From Mycolicibacterium alvei (GTDB lineage: Bacteria > Actinomycetota > Actinomycetes > Mycobacteriales > Mycobacteriaceae), in assembly GCF_010727325.1 (NCBI RefSeq), contig NZ_AP022565.1, positions 3,348,001 to 3,412,000 on the forward strand: 64,000 nt of DNA, in the 5' to 3' direction. Both the position numbers and the translations under genes were made by a program. Positions within the stretch are counted from its first letter, which is position 1, and the number at the start of each line of letters is the position of its first letter. Below the pieces are notes generated by a model that searched no databases, was not told the origin of the DNA, and worked only from the letters and a program-made list of their open reading frames with translations. Below, piece after piece: positions 1 through 9,822 of the stretch.

Positions 1-1
1 G

Positions 2-3000
2 CGCAACGGCACGCCGCGCATCGCGGGTGTCAGCTCGTTCGGTTTCGCCGGGACGAATGCCCACGTCATCCTGGAGGAAGCGCCCGAACCGGCGGAAGCG
101 CGTCCGGTGGAGCAGCCCCGGCCGGCACGGTTCGGCATCCTCCCCCTCTCGGCACACACATCGTCCGCATTGGTGCAGGTGGCCGAACAGTATCGGGATT
201 GGATGAGCGCTCACCCCGACGCCACCCTGGCCGACGTGTGCTACACCGCGGGAGTCAGCCGTGCCCACCTTGAGCACCGCGCCGCGCTGGTGGTCGATTC
301 GAGGGAATCCGCCATCGAACTGCTCGGCGCGCTCGCCGACGACCGCCCGGCACCGGGACTGATCCGCGGCGAATCCCACGACAGGCCCAAGACGGCGTGG
401 CTGTTCACCGGCCAGGGCAGCCAGTACGCGGGCATGGCCCGGGAGCTGTTCGACGCCGAGCCGGTGTTTGCCGAAACGCTGAATCGCTGCGCGGCGGCCG
501 TCGCCGACAAGCTCGACAAGCCGCTGCTGGACGTGATCTTCGATCTGGACGGACCAGGTGCTGAAGAGACGTTGCGCAAAACCTCGTATGCACAGCCCGC
601 CCTGTTCGCGGTGGAGATGGGGCTGGCACAGCTCTGGCAATCGTGGGGATTCGAACCCGACGTGGTGCTGGGCCACAGCGTCGGTCAGTACGCGGCGGCC
701 TGCGTCGCGGGCGTGTTCAGCCTGGAGGACGGTGCGCTTCTGATGGCCGAGCGGGGTCGCCTGTTCGGCAGTCTGCCGGCAGGTGGCCGCATGGTCGCGG
801 TGTTCACCGCCTCCGAGCGGGTGGAGAGCCTCACCGACGAGTTCCCCACACTGTCGGTTGCCGCCTACAACGGTGCCAATACGGTGCTGTCGGGTCCCGC
901 GGAGGACCTGGAGAGGGCGGTCGCCAGGCTGACCGCTGACGGTGTCCGGTGCGACTGGCTCGAAACCAGCCACGCCTTCCACTCCGCGCTGCTGGATCCG
1001 ATCCTCGATGAATTCGAATTGTATGCAAACAGTTTCACTTTCAAAGCACCGCAACGGATTCTGATCGACAACCGCACCGGCGCGGCGCTGGGCCGCAGCG
1101 TGAAGCTCGACGGCGCATATTGGCGCCGCCACGCCCGTCAACCGGTGGAGTTCGCCAAGAGTGTGCGCACCCTAGCCGATATGAACTGCAAGCTGCTGGT
1201 GGAGATCGGGCCGCGACCGGTGCTCACGGCCACCGCGCTGGGAGCCTGGCCCGACCCGGCCGGCGCACCGCGGGTGATCGCGTCGCTGCGCCCCAACACC
1301 ACCGACCAACGGCAGATCACCGAGGCCCTCGCCGACGCATACGTCCTGGGCCACCTGCCCCAGTTCGGCGCGTTCCGCCAGTCGCAGGCGCGGAAACTCG
1401 ATCTGCCCACCTACCCGTTCGAGCATCGCCAGTACTGGTATCGGGACAATCGGGAACAGCCCAACCAACAGCAGCACGTCACGGGTCCGCGCACTCAGGC
1501 CGTTCGCCTTCTCGAAGACGGCCGCCTCGAGGAGCTCGCGGCCCTGCTCGACGGCGCCGACGGCGACGGTCAGACCCTGGACGTGCTGACCAAGCTTGCG
1601 GCGCAACACAACCGCCAGCGGTCGACCCAGTCCATCGCCGACGACCGCTACGAGTTCCGCTGGGAGAAAGCGGTGACTCCGCTGTCTGGCACGGTCGGCG
1701 GCGAGTCGTCCACCTGGCTGCTCATCGGTGAGGATTCCCCGGCGGTCCAGCCGCTGGTCGACGCGCTGAACGCGCGCGGGGAGCAGTATCGATTCCTCGG
1801 GCTGCCGACGTCTGACGCAGACACCGATCAACTCGCCGAGTCGCTGCACACTGCGGCTGCCGACGGTTCGGCTCTTCGCATCCTTCACGTGGCAGCGCTG
1901 GACGGGCAACCCGAAGCCAAGACCATGTCCTCGATGCGGTCACTGCTGCGGATGCAACACCACATCCTGGCTGGAACGCGACGTCTGTTCCGCACTGCGG
2001 CCGAGGCCGAGTTGAGGGCACCGATCTGGTTGGTCACCCGCGGCGCACAGCACGTCGCCGATGCGGACACCGTGGCGCCTGAACAGACCGCCCTGTGGGG
2101 ATTCGGTCGCGCAGCGGCACTCGAACTCCCGCAGCTCTGGGGCGGGCTGGCCGACCTGTCCGACGGCAGTGCCGACGAATGGACCGCGCTGCTCAACCGG
2201 ATCACGATGTCGACCGATGCGGCCCGGCGGGAAGACCAGATCGCGGTGCGCGATCAGGCCGTCTATGTCCCACGGCTGGTCCGTCGCGAGGACCTGCCGA
2301 GCGGCACTCCTCTTGAACTGCGCAGCGATGCAACCTATCTGGTGACCGGCGGACTGGGTTCGATCGGCCTGGAGATCGCCGGATACCTGGCCGCCCACGG
2401 CGCCAGGCACCTGGTGCTGACCAGCCGTCACTCACCCGGCGAAGCCGCCGCGCAACGCATCACCGAACTCGCTGACCAGCACGGGTGCGAGATCCGGGTC
2501 GTGACTGCCGACGTGGCCGATGCGCACGACGTCGCGCGCCTGCTCAAGACCGTGGCGGCCGAGATGCCGCTGCTGGCGGGCATCGTGCACGCCGCGGGTG
2601 AACTCGGCACCACCCCGTTGGGCAACCTGGACGACGCCGAGGTAGATCGTGTCTTCGCCGGCAAGGTTTGGGGTGCTTGGCATTTGAGTGAAGACGCGGC
2701 AGAGGCGAATCTCGACTTCTTCATCACCACCTCGTCGATCGCCTCGGTCTGGGGTGGATACGGACAGACTGCCTACGGTGCGGCGAACGCCTTCCTCGAC
2801 GGCCTGGCCTGGCGACTGCGCGAGCAGAACATCCCGGGGACCAGCGTCAACTTCGGTCCATGGGCCGCGGGTATGGCCGATGCAGAGTCTCGTGCGCGGC
2901 TGGATCAGCGTGGCGTCCGGACCCTGCCACCCGCCGATGCGCTGGCCGGACTGGCCGACGTCGTAGCGGCAGCCTCGGCGCAGGGTGCGCCCCAAGGAGT

Positions 3001-6000
3001 CGTCGCCCGGATCGACTGGGCCCGCTTCCTGCCGCTGTACCAGCAGGCCGGCCGGCGCGGATTCCTTGCGGAGCTGGAACGTGAGGTACCAGCAGAGGTT
3101 TCGAACGCCGCGCCCACCACCGCATCCGGCAAGACGCAGCTGGTCGAGCGCCTGACCAATGCTCCTGTGCAACAACGTAAGAAGCTCCTGACCGATTATC
3201 TGCGCGATGCGGTGGCAGAGGTGACGCGGGTGGACTCCTCGGAGATCCGCGAGGACGCCGGGTTCTTCGACCTCGGCATGGATTCGCTGATGGCCGTCGA
3301 GTTGCGTCGCCGCATCGAGCAGGGAGTGGGCGCGGAGATCCCCATCACGCTGGTGATGGATCACCCCCGGATCTCCGATGTCGCCGAGTATCTGCTCGGC
3401 GACGTGCTCGGGCTCAATGAGCAGGCCAAACCTGCGCCACAACCGGCAGCCGTGACAACGCGCACCGACGAGCCCATCGCGATCATCAGTGTGTCGTGCC
3501 GCTTCCCCGGCGCACCCAACCCGGAAGCCTTCTGGGACTTGCTGTCCGGTGGCGTCGACGCCATCCGGGAAGTACCCGAAGACCGATTCGACATCGACGA
3601 GTTCTACGACCCGGATCCCGAGGTTGCCGGCAAGACCTATACGCGCTTCGGCGGGTTCCTCGACGGCATCGACGGATTCGACCCCGAGTTCTTCGGCATC
3701 TCCCCGCGTGAGGCCGTCTGGATCGAGCCCCAGCAACGCCTCATGCTCGAAACAGTCTGGGAGGGGCTCGAACGGGCCGGGTACTCGCCTGCCGCGTTGC
3801 GTGGCAGCCGGACCGGCGTGTTCGCCGGGGTGGCCGCCAACGAGTACGCGCACCTGCTGTCATCAGAGTCGATCGATAAAATCGAGCCGTACTTCATCAC
3901 CGGCAATGCCCTCAACGCCATCTCCGGCCGGGTTGCTTTCGCACTCGGATTCGAAGGCCCGGCAATGGCCGTCGATACCGCGTGCAGCTCGGCGCTGGTG
4001 GCGATCCATCAGGCCTGCCAGGCATTGCACTCCGGCGACTGCGACCTGGCATTGGCCGGCGGCGTGAACGTCCTGCTCTCCCCGGTGACCGTCGTCGCCG
4101 CATCGCGTGCACGCATGCTCTCCCCCGTCGGGCGGTGCAAGACCTTCGACGCCTCCGCAGACGGCTACGTACGCAGTGAGGGCTGCGGTGTTCTCGTGCT
4201 CAAGCGGCTGAGCGACGCAGAGCGCGACGGCGACCGGATCTGCGCGGTCATTCCCAGCAGCGCGGTGAACCAGGACGGCGCATCGAGCGGCTTGACCGTA
4301 CCCAATGGTGGTGCGCAGCAACGGCTCATCGCAATGGCACTGGCCCGCGCAGGGTGGACCGGCGGGGACGTCGACTACCTCGAAGCACACGGGACCGGCA
4401 CCCCACTCGGCGATCCGATCGAAGTCCAGGCAGCGGCCGCCGCCTACGGTGTCTCGCGCGACGCCGACCGACCGTTGCTGATGGGTTCGGTCAAGACCAA
4501 CATCGGTCACACCGAATCAGCCTCGGGTGCAGCGGGTCTGATCAAGGTTGTGTTGTCGCTGCAGCATGAAACCCTGCCGCAGAGCCTGCACTTCGAGAAT
4601 CCGTCACCACACATCCCGTGGGACTCCCTGCCGGTGCAGGTCGTGGACAAGTCGACTCCCTGGCAGACCAACGGCCGGCCGCGCCGCGCCGGTGTGAGCT
4701 CGTTCGGATTCACCGGCACCAACGCGCACGTGCTGATCGAGGAAGCCCCCGCACGACCGGCCGATGCCGAGGAGCAACCCGCCGACCAGGTCGTGACCGA
4801 ATCGGCTGGTCCCGACGAGCAGGTCACTGTGCTGGCGCTGTCCGCGCGGTCACCGGAGGCACTCGGCGCGCTGGCCCAACGTTACGAAACGTGGCTGACT
4901 GGCCACCCGGACGCCGACCTCACCGACGTCTGTCTGACCGCCGGAACCGGACGGTCACACTTCGAGCATCGGGCCGCGCTGGTCGTGGACTCGATCGAGG
5001 AGGCCCGCCAGGGGTTGGCCGACCTCGCCGAGAACCGGACCCGACCAGGGGTGGTGCGTGGTGAGCACACCAACCAGCCGACCACCGCGTGGTTGTTCAC
5101 CGGGCAGGGAAGCCAGTACCCGGGGATGGCGCGTGAATTGTTCGATACGGAACCGGTTTTCGCCGAGACCGTGACGCAGTGCGCCGAAGCGGTCAAGGGC
5201 ATGCTGCCGCGCCCGCTGCTCGACGTGATGTTCGCCACCGGTAACGGTGCTGCAGAAAGCCTGCGGGACACGTCGTATGCGCAGCCGGCGCTCTTCGCCG
5301 TCGAGATGGGCCTGGCGCGGCTGTGGCAGTCATGGGGCATCGAACCCGACGTGGTGCTGGGCCACAGCGTCGGCCAGTACGCCGCGGCCTGCGTCGCCGG
5401 GGTATTCAGCCTGGAGGACGGCGCACGGCTGATGGCCGAGCGCGGACGACTGTTCGGCAGCCTGCCCGAAGGCGGACGCATGGTGGCCGTCTTCGCCGAC
5501 CCCAAGCACGTCGAGGAGATCGCAGGAAAATTCCCGCGGGTGTCGGTCGGCGCCTACAACGGACCCAACACCGTGCTCTCGGGGCCGGGCGACGATCTCG
5601 AGGAGATCGTCACCCGATTCGGCGACGACGGGATCCGCTGCACCTGGCTGCAGACCAGCCACGCATTCCACTCGGAACTGCTGGATCCGGTGCTCGATGA
5701 ATTCGAGGCGTACGCCGCGCAGGTGCAGTTCGCCGCGCCGACGCTCCCCCTGGTCTGCAACCGCACCGGGGCCATCCTGACGACTCAGACCCCGCTCGAC
5801 GCCCAATACTGGCGCCGGCATTCGCGTCAGCCCGTGCAGTTCTCCGAAAGTGTGCGTACGGTCGCGGCGCTGGGCTGCACGGTACTGATGGAGATCGGTC
5901 CGCAACCGGTACTGACCAGTGCGGCGGTACAGGTATGGCCGGAGCACCTGGCCGCACCACGCGCAATCGTCTCGCTGCGTAAGGGCTTCGGCGACCGGCG

Positions 6001-9000
6001 ACAGGTCGCCGACGCCCTGGCCGCAGCCTATGTCGGCGGCCTCCGACCCGACTTCGCGGCGGTACAACACCGGCCTGGCCACAAAGTCGAGTTGCCGACA
6101 TATCCGTTCCAGCACCGCCGCTTCTGGCCCAAGTCGGCCGGCATCGCCGCGGATGGAAACATCGGTTCGGCTGCTTCGTCCGGAATCCTCGGAAGTGCAA
6201 AAGATCTCGCATCGGGCGACTCGGTCTACACCAGCAGGTTGTCCGTCCGATCCCAGCCGTGGCTGTCCGATCACGTCATCTACGGCACGGTCGTCGTCCC
6301 TGGTGCGACGTATGCCGCGATGGCGCTGGCCGCGGTCGGCACCCCGGCCCACGCCCGAGACGTCTTCTTCTACGAGCCGATCATTCTGCCCGAGAAGACT
6401 TCTCGCGAGGTGCAGCTGACCCTGCATCCACTGGACGGTGGCGGCGGGTGGAAGTTCCAGGTGCACAGCCGCCCCTACGGGGAACGCGACGCCGACTGGT
6501 CGTTGAATGCCGAAGGCACCGTGGTGGCCGGCCTGGGCGACGACACCGAAGAGCCCACCACCGAGGACGATCCGATCGACGAAACGATCGAGCGGTTGAA
6601 CCGGATGCGTCCGCAGGAGCTGTTCGAGACCTTCGCCGACCTGGAGTTGGCTTGGGGCCCAAACTGGTCCGGCTCCCTGAAGTCGCTGTGGCTCGGTGAG
6701 GGCGAGGCGATCGGCGACATCCTGGTCGGCGAGGAACTCGCCGACCACTTGGGAACCGAGCCGATGCACCCGGTCCTGATGGACCTGTGCACGGGCGTCG
6801 CCTTCCCGGCGTTCCCGGCGCTGCTCGCGGCCGAACAGGGAGTCAACGATCTGTTCCTGCCGCTGCGGTACGGGCAGGTGACGTTGAAGGAGAAGATGCC
6901 TCGGCGGTTCTACTGCCGCGCGAAGTGGCACCAGAGCCCCCTCGACAGCGAGACCCAGGTGTTCGACCTCGACTACATCGATCGTGATGGCCGTCACCTG
7001 GGCGGCATTCGCGAGTTCACGGTCAAGCGCGCACCCCGCGAGGCATTGCTGCGTGGCCTCGGCGGCGATGCCACCCGGCTGCTGTACACGCTCGGCTGGC
7101 ATGAGGTACCGGTACCGCCCTCCGACGGTGCGGCCGAAACCCCCAGCGGCACCTGGTTGATCGCCGGGTTCGACGAACTTGCCGCCAAGGTGCCGGGCTG
7201 CATCCCCTTCGATCGCAACACCGGTCAACAACTGGGCGAGGTGCTGGCCGAGGCCAAGGAACGCGGCCTGCCGTTCTCCGGCGTCGTCTGGCGGGCCGGC
7301 GCGCCGGGCACAGCGGAGACCGGCGCCGACAGCCAGGCGCGACTCGACACCGAGATCGCCAACCTGCTCGGTGCAGTGCACACCGTGCAAGGCGGCGAGA
7401 TGAAGCTGCCCGGTGGCTTATGGATCGTCACCGAACGCGCCGTGGCCACCGAATCGGGTGAGCCGGTGGATCTGGTGCAGGCGGCCCTGTGGGGATTCGG
7501 GCGCACCACGATCAACGAGGAACCGGCGCTGCGCGCCAAGCTCGTCGACGGCGACGGATCACCGGAGGCCGTTGCGGCCCTGGCTACTCTGCTCGCCGCA
7601 CCGATCGAGGAGCCGGAACTCGCAGTGCGGCAAGGGAAACTGCTGGCGTCGCGGTTGCTACCGTGGGCGCGCAGTGGACACCTCACCGTCCCACGCGGGA
7701 GCGATTACGTCCTCGCACCCACCGAACGCGGTGCCATCGACAACCTCCGGATCACCGAGACCGAGGTACCGCCGCCGGACGAGGGCTACGTGCAGGTCCG
7801 GGTGGAAGCCGCGGGCCTCAACTTCCGTGACGTGCTCAACGTCCTGGGTCTCTACCCGGGTGATCCCGGGCCGATCGGCGGTGACTTCGCCGGTGTGGTC
7901 ACCCAATTGGGCGCCGACGTCACCGGACTCGAGGTCGGGCAGCGCGTCTACGGCTCCATGCAGGGTGCGTTCGCCAGCCGGTTCAACGTGCCCGCCCAGT
8001 TCCTGGCGCCGATCCCGGACGGGATCAGCGCGGTGGAAGCCGCGACCATTCCCGCCGCGGCGCTCACGGTCCGACTGTCGTTCGACTGGGCGCAACTGAA
8101 GCCGGGCGACAAGGTGCTCATTCACGCCGCCAGCGGTGGTGTCGGGCTGGCGGCCGTCCAGATGGCCCAGCAATGCGGGGCCGAGGTGTTCGCCACGGCC
8201 AGCACCTTCAAGCGCACAACCCTGCGCAAGCTGGGCGTGAAGTACGTCTATGACTCGCGGACAACGGATTTCGCCGATCAGATCCTGGCGGACACGGACG
8301 GCGCCGGCGTGGACGTGGTGCTCAACAGCCTCACGAGCGAGGGCTTCATCGAGGCGACGCTGAAGGCCACTGCCCAGAACGGCCGCTTCGCCGAGATTGC
8401 CAAGCGCGACATCTGGTCACCGGAGAAGATGGCCGAGGCCCGAGCCGACATCGCCTACGAGATCGTCGCATTGGACACGGTGATGTTCACCGAGCCCGAT
8501 CGCATTCGCGACTTGCTCACCGAGGTGTCGGAGGGACTTGCGAACGGTCAGTGGAAGCCACTACCCGCGGAGATCTACCCGCTGACCGAGGCGAGGTCGG
8601 CGTTCCGCCGCATGCAGCAGGCCCGGCACATCGGCAAGATCGTGGTGCAGGTCCCGAATCCACTGCAGCCCAAGGCTGATCGGAGCTACCTGATCACCGG
8701 TGGACTCGGTGCGATCGGCCTGCACACGGCGTCGTACCTGGCCCAGCTCGGTGCCGGCGACATCGTGCTGACCAGCCGCCGCGCACCCGATGCGGACGCG
8801 CAGAAGCTGATCGAGGAGATCACCGAGCGTTACAAGACCCGTATCCACGTCTTCACCGCCGATGTCGGCGAGGAGTCCGAGGTGGCGAACCTCCTGGAGC
8901 GGATCCGTGCGGAGGTCTCGCCGCTGGCCGGTGTGGTGCATCTGGCGGGCGTGCTCGACGATGCGCTGCTGGGCCAGCAGAGCATCGAGCGATTCCAGAC

Positions 9001-9799
9001 CACGTTGGCGCCCAAGGCTTTCGGTGCAGGCCACCTGGACCGGCTGACCAGGGACGACGAACTGGACTTCTTCATCGTGTCTTCCTCGGTGTCCAGCTTG
9101 TTCGGTTCACCCGGGCAGTCCAACTACGCGACGGCCAATGCGTTGCTCGACGGCCTGATCGCGCAGCGCCGGGCGCAGGGCCTGCCGGCCACCGGCATCA
9201 ACTTCGGCCCGTGGGGTCAGGGCGGCATGGCCTCCTCGGCGGCGGCCACCGCCAACATCGGTGCGCAGGGCCTGATTCCGCTCGATCCCTCGGGGGCACT
9301 GAGTGCGCTGGCCGAGGTCGTCGCCAACGGCACCGGTCAGGCGGCCGTCATCAAGGCCAACTGGCAGCGGGCCGCGAAGGTACTGGGCAGTCAGCGGCCG
9401 CCGATCCTCGATCTGGTGTTGCCGAGTGCCGTCGGCGAGGTCATCGGTGACAGTGAGGTTCTCAAGCAGCTGCTCGAGATCCCGGTACCGCAGCGGGCCG
9501 GGTTCGTGACCGAGTTCCTGCAGAAGGAGGTGCAGAACTTCCTGCGGCTCGCCTCTCCGCCGGCCGCGACCAGCCGCTTCCTGGATCTCGGCACGGACTC
9601 GCTGATGGCGATCGAACTCCGCAACCGGTTGCACACGCAGTTCGGCGGCAAGTTCACGCTCAACGCGACCGCGGTCTTCGACTACCCGACCATCGGCGGG
9701 CTGGCCGAGTACCTGGTGGGTCAGCTGCCCGACGCGGAGTCAACGGAGTCAACAGAGGCCCCCGAACCGGAACCCGCCGAGGCATTGTCCCAAGCCTGA
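2..9799 (+). CDS. Bimodular type I polyketide synthase, 5' partial (probable phleate/trehalose polyphleate PKS)
   Basis: The reading frame is open from the left edge. Its first ~30 codons are the C-terminal end of a ketosynthase (motif SSFGFAGTNAH), so the start lies outside the window. Domains in order: KS end (2-100), AT1 (~390-1420, Ser in GHSVGQ), KR1 (~2330-2870, TGGLGSIG, Tyr in YGAAN), ACP1 (~3240-3400, LGMDSL), KS2 (~3470-4740, Cys in DTACSS, both His motifs), AT2 (~5090-6120), DH (~6225-7030, HVIYGTVVVP), ER (~7730-8650, SGGVGLAAVQ), KR2 (~8685-9210), ACP2 (~9500-9720, LGTDSL). There is no thioesterase; the C-terminus is an acidic Glu/Pro tail. Both ATs carry HAFH, the malonyl-CoA signature, so the product chain is unbranched. 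Module 1 has KR but no DH; module 2 is fully reducing. Alternating reduction states and fadE5 nearby fit the phleic-acid PKS of rapid growers. Family certain; the specific product is inferred. Confidence 0.9.
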   Translation, partial: RNGTPRIAGVSSFGFAGTNAHVILEEAPEPAEARPVEQPRPARFGILPLSAHTSSALVQVAEQYRDWMSAHPDATLADVCYTAGVSRAHLEHRAALVVDSRESAIELLGALADDRPAPGLIRGESHDRPKTAWLFTGQGSQYAGMARELFDAEPVFAETLNRCAAAVADKLDKPLLDVIFDLDGPGAEETLRKTSYAQPALFAVEMGLAQLWQSWGFEPDVVLGHSVGQYAAACVAGVFSLEDGALLMAERGRLFGSLPAGGRMVAVFTASERVESLTDEFPTLSVAAYNGANTVLSGPAEDLERAVARLTADGVRCDWLETSHAFHSALLDPILDEFELYANSFTFKAPQRILIDNRTGAALGRSVKLDGAYWRRHARQPVEFAKSVRTLADMNCKLLVEIGPRPVLTATALGAWPDPAGAPRVIASLRPNTTDQRQITEALADAYVLGHLPQFGAFRQSQARKLDLPTYPFEHRQYWYRDNREQPNQQQHVTGPRTQAVRLLEDGRLEELAALLDGADGDGQTLDVLTKLAAQHNRQRSTQSIADDRYEFRWEKAVTPLSGTVGGESSTWLLIGEDSPAVQPLVDALNARGEQYRFLGLPTSDADTDQLAESLHTAAADGSALRILHVAALDGQPEAKTMSSMRSLLRMQHHILAGTRRLFRTAAEAELRAPIWLVTRGAQHVADADTVAPEQTALWGFGRAAALELPQLWGGLADLSDGSADEWTALLNRITMSTDAARREDQIAVRDQAVYVPRLVRREDLPSGTPLELRSDATYLVTGGLGSIGLEIAGYLAAHGARHLVLTSRHSPGEAAAQRITELADQHGCEIRVVTADVADAHDVARLLKTVAAEMPLLAGIVHAAGELGTTPLGNLDDAEVDRVFAGKVWGAWHLSEDAAEANLDFFITTSSIASVWGGYGQTAYGAANAFLDGLAWRLREQNIPGTSVNFGPWAAGMADAESRARLDQRGVRTLPPADALAGLADVVAAASAQGAPQGVVARIDWARFLPLYQQAGRRGFLAELEREVPAEVSNAAPTTASGKTQLVERLTNAPVQQRKKLLTDYLRDAVAEVTRVDSSEIREDAGFFDLGMDSLMAVELRRRIEQGVGAEIPITLVMDHPRISDVAEYLLGDVLGLNEQAKPAPQPAAVTTRTDEPIAIISVSCRFPGAPNPEAFWDLLSGGVDAIREVPEDRFDIDEFYDPDPEVAGKTYTRFGGFLDGIDGFDPEFFGISPREAVWIEPQQRLMLETVWEGLERAGYSPAALRGSRTGVFAGVAANEYAHLLSSESIDKIEPYFITGNALNAISGRVAFALGFEGPAMAVDTACSSALVAIHQACQALHSGDCDLALAGGVNVLLSPVTVVAASRARMLSPVGRCKTFDASADGYVRSEGCGVLVLKRLSDAERDGDRICAVIPSSAVNQDGASSGLTVPNGGAQQRLIAMALARAGWTGGDVDYLEAHGTGTPLGDPIEVQAAAAAYGVSRDADRPLLMGSVKTNIGHTESASGAAGLIKVVLSLQHETLPQSLHFENPSPHIPWDSLPVQVVDKSTPWQTNGRPRRAGVSSFGFTGTNAHVLIEEAPARPADAEEQPADQVVTESAGPDEQVTVLALSARSPEALGALAQRYETWLTGHPDADLTDVCLTAGTGRSHFEHRAALVVDSIEEARQGLADLAENRTRPGVVRGEHTNQPTTAWLFTGQGSQYPGMARELFDTEPVFAETVTQCAEAVKGMLPRPLLDVMFATGNGAAESLRDTSYAQPALFAVEMGLARLWQSWGIEPDVVLGHSVGQYAAACVAGVFSLEDGARLMAERGRLFGSLPEGGRMVAVFADPKHVEEIAGKFPRVSVGAYNGPNTVLSGPGDDLEEIVTRFGDDGIRCTWLQTSHAFHSELLDPVLDEFEAYAAQVQFAAPTLPLVCNRTGAILTTQTPLDAQYWRRHSRQPVQFSESVRTVAALGCTVLMEIGPQPVLTSAAVQVWPEHLAAPRAIVSLRKGFGDRRQVADALAAAYVGGLRPDFAAVQHRPGHKVELPTYPFQHRRFWPKSAGIAADGNIGSAASSGILGSAKDLASGDSVYTSRLSVRSQPWLSDHVIYGTVVVPGATYAAMALAAVGTPAHARDVFFYEPIILPEKTSREVQLTLHPLDGGGGWKFQVHSRPYGERDADWSLNAEGTVVAGLGDDTEEPTTEDDPIDETIERLNRMRPQELFETFADLELAWGPNWSGSLKSLWLGEGEAIGDILVGEELADHLGTEPMHPVLMDLCTGVAFPAFPALLAAEQGVNDLFLPLRYGQVTLKEKMPRRFYCRAKWHQSPLDSETQVFDLDYIDRDGRHLGGIREFTVKRAPREALLRGLGGDATRLLYTLGWHEVPVPPSDGAAETPSGTWLIAGFDELAAKVPGCIPFDRNTGQQLGEVLAEAKERGLPFSGVVWRAGAPGTAETGADSQARLDTEIANLLGAVHTVQGGEMKLPGGLWIVTERAVATESGEPVDLVQAALWGFGRTTINEEPALRAKLVDGDGSPEAVAALATLLAAPIEEPELAVRQGKLLASRLLPWARSGHLTVPRGSDYVLAPTERGAIDNLRITETEVPPPDEGYVQVRVEAAGLNFRDVLNVLGLYPGDPGPIGGDFAGVVTQLGADVTGLEVGQRVYGSMQGAFASRFNVPAQFLAPIPDGISAVEAATIPAAALTVRLSFDWAQLKPGDKVLIHAASGGVGLAAVQMAQQCGAEVFATASTFKRTTLRKLGVKYVYDSRTTDFADQILADTDGAGVDVVLNSLTSEGFIEATLKATAQNGRFAEIAKRDIWSPEKMAEARADIAYEIVALDTVMFTEPDRIRDLLTEVSEGLANGQWKPLPAEIYPLTEARSAFRRMQQARHIGKIVVQVPNPLQPKADRSYLITGGLGAIGLHTASYLAQLGAGDIVLTSRRAPDADAQKLIEEITERYKTRIHVFTADVGEESEVANLLERIRAEVSPLAGVVHLAGVLDDALLGQQSIERFQTTLAPKAFGAGHLDRLTRDDELDFFIVSSSVSSLFGSPGQSNYATANALLDGLIAQRRAQGLPATGINFGPWGQGGMASSAAATANIGAQGLIPLDPSGALSALAEVVANGTGQAAVIKANWQRAAKVLGSQRPPILDLVLPSAVGEVIGDSEVLKQLLEIPVPQRAGFVTEFLQKEVQNFLRLASPPAATSRFLDLGTDSLMAIELRNRLHTQFGGKFTLNATAVFDYPTIGGLAEYLVGQLPDAESTESTEAPEPEPAEALSQA

Positions 9800-9822
9800 G
9801 CCTTCACGAGCAGAAAGGGAAG

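Noticed and set aside
5330..7390. 686-codon frame antisense to the PKS
   Set aside because: It mirrors the high-GC codon pattern of the PKS DH and AT2 domains, has no family resemblance and no ribosome site. Similar antisense frames at 2432-3853, 21618-22820, 26628-28058 and 45205-46191 were rejected for the same reason.
2..9799. PKS for methyl-branched (mycocerosic or phthioceranic) lipids
   Set aside because: Both AT domains carry HAFH, typical of malonyl rather than methylmalonyl selection, and there are two unlike modules rather than one iterative fully reducing module.
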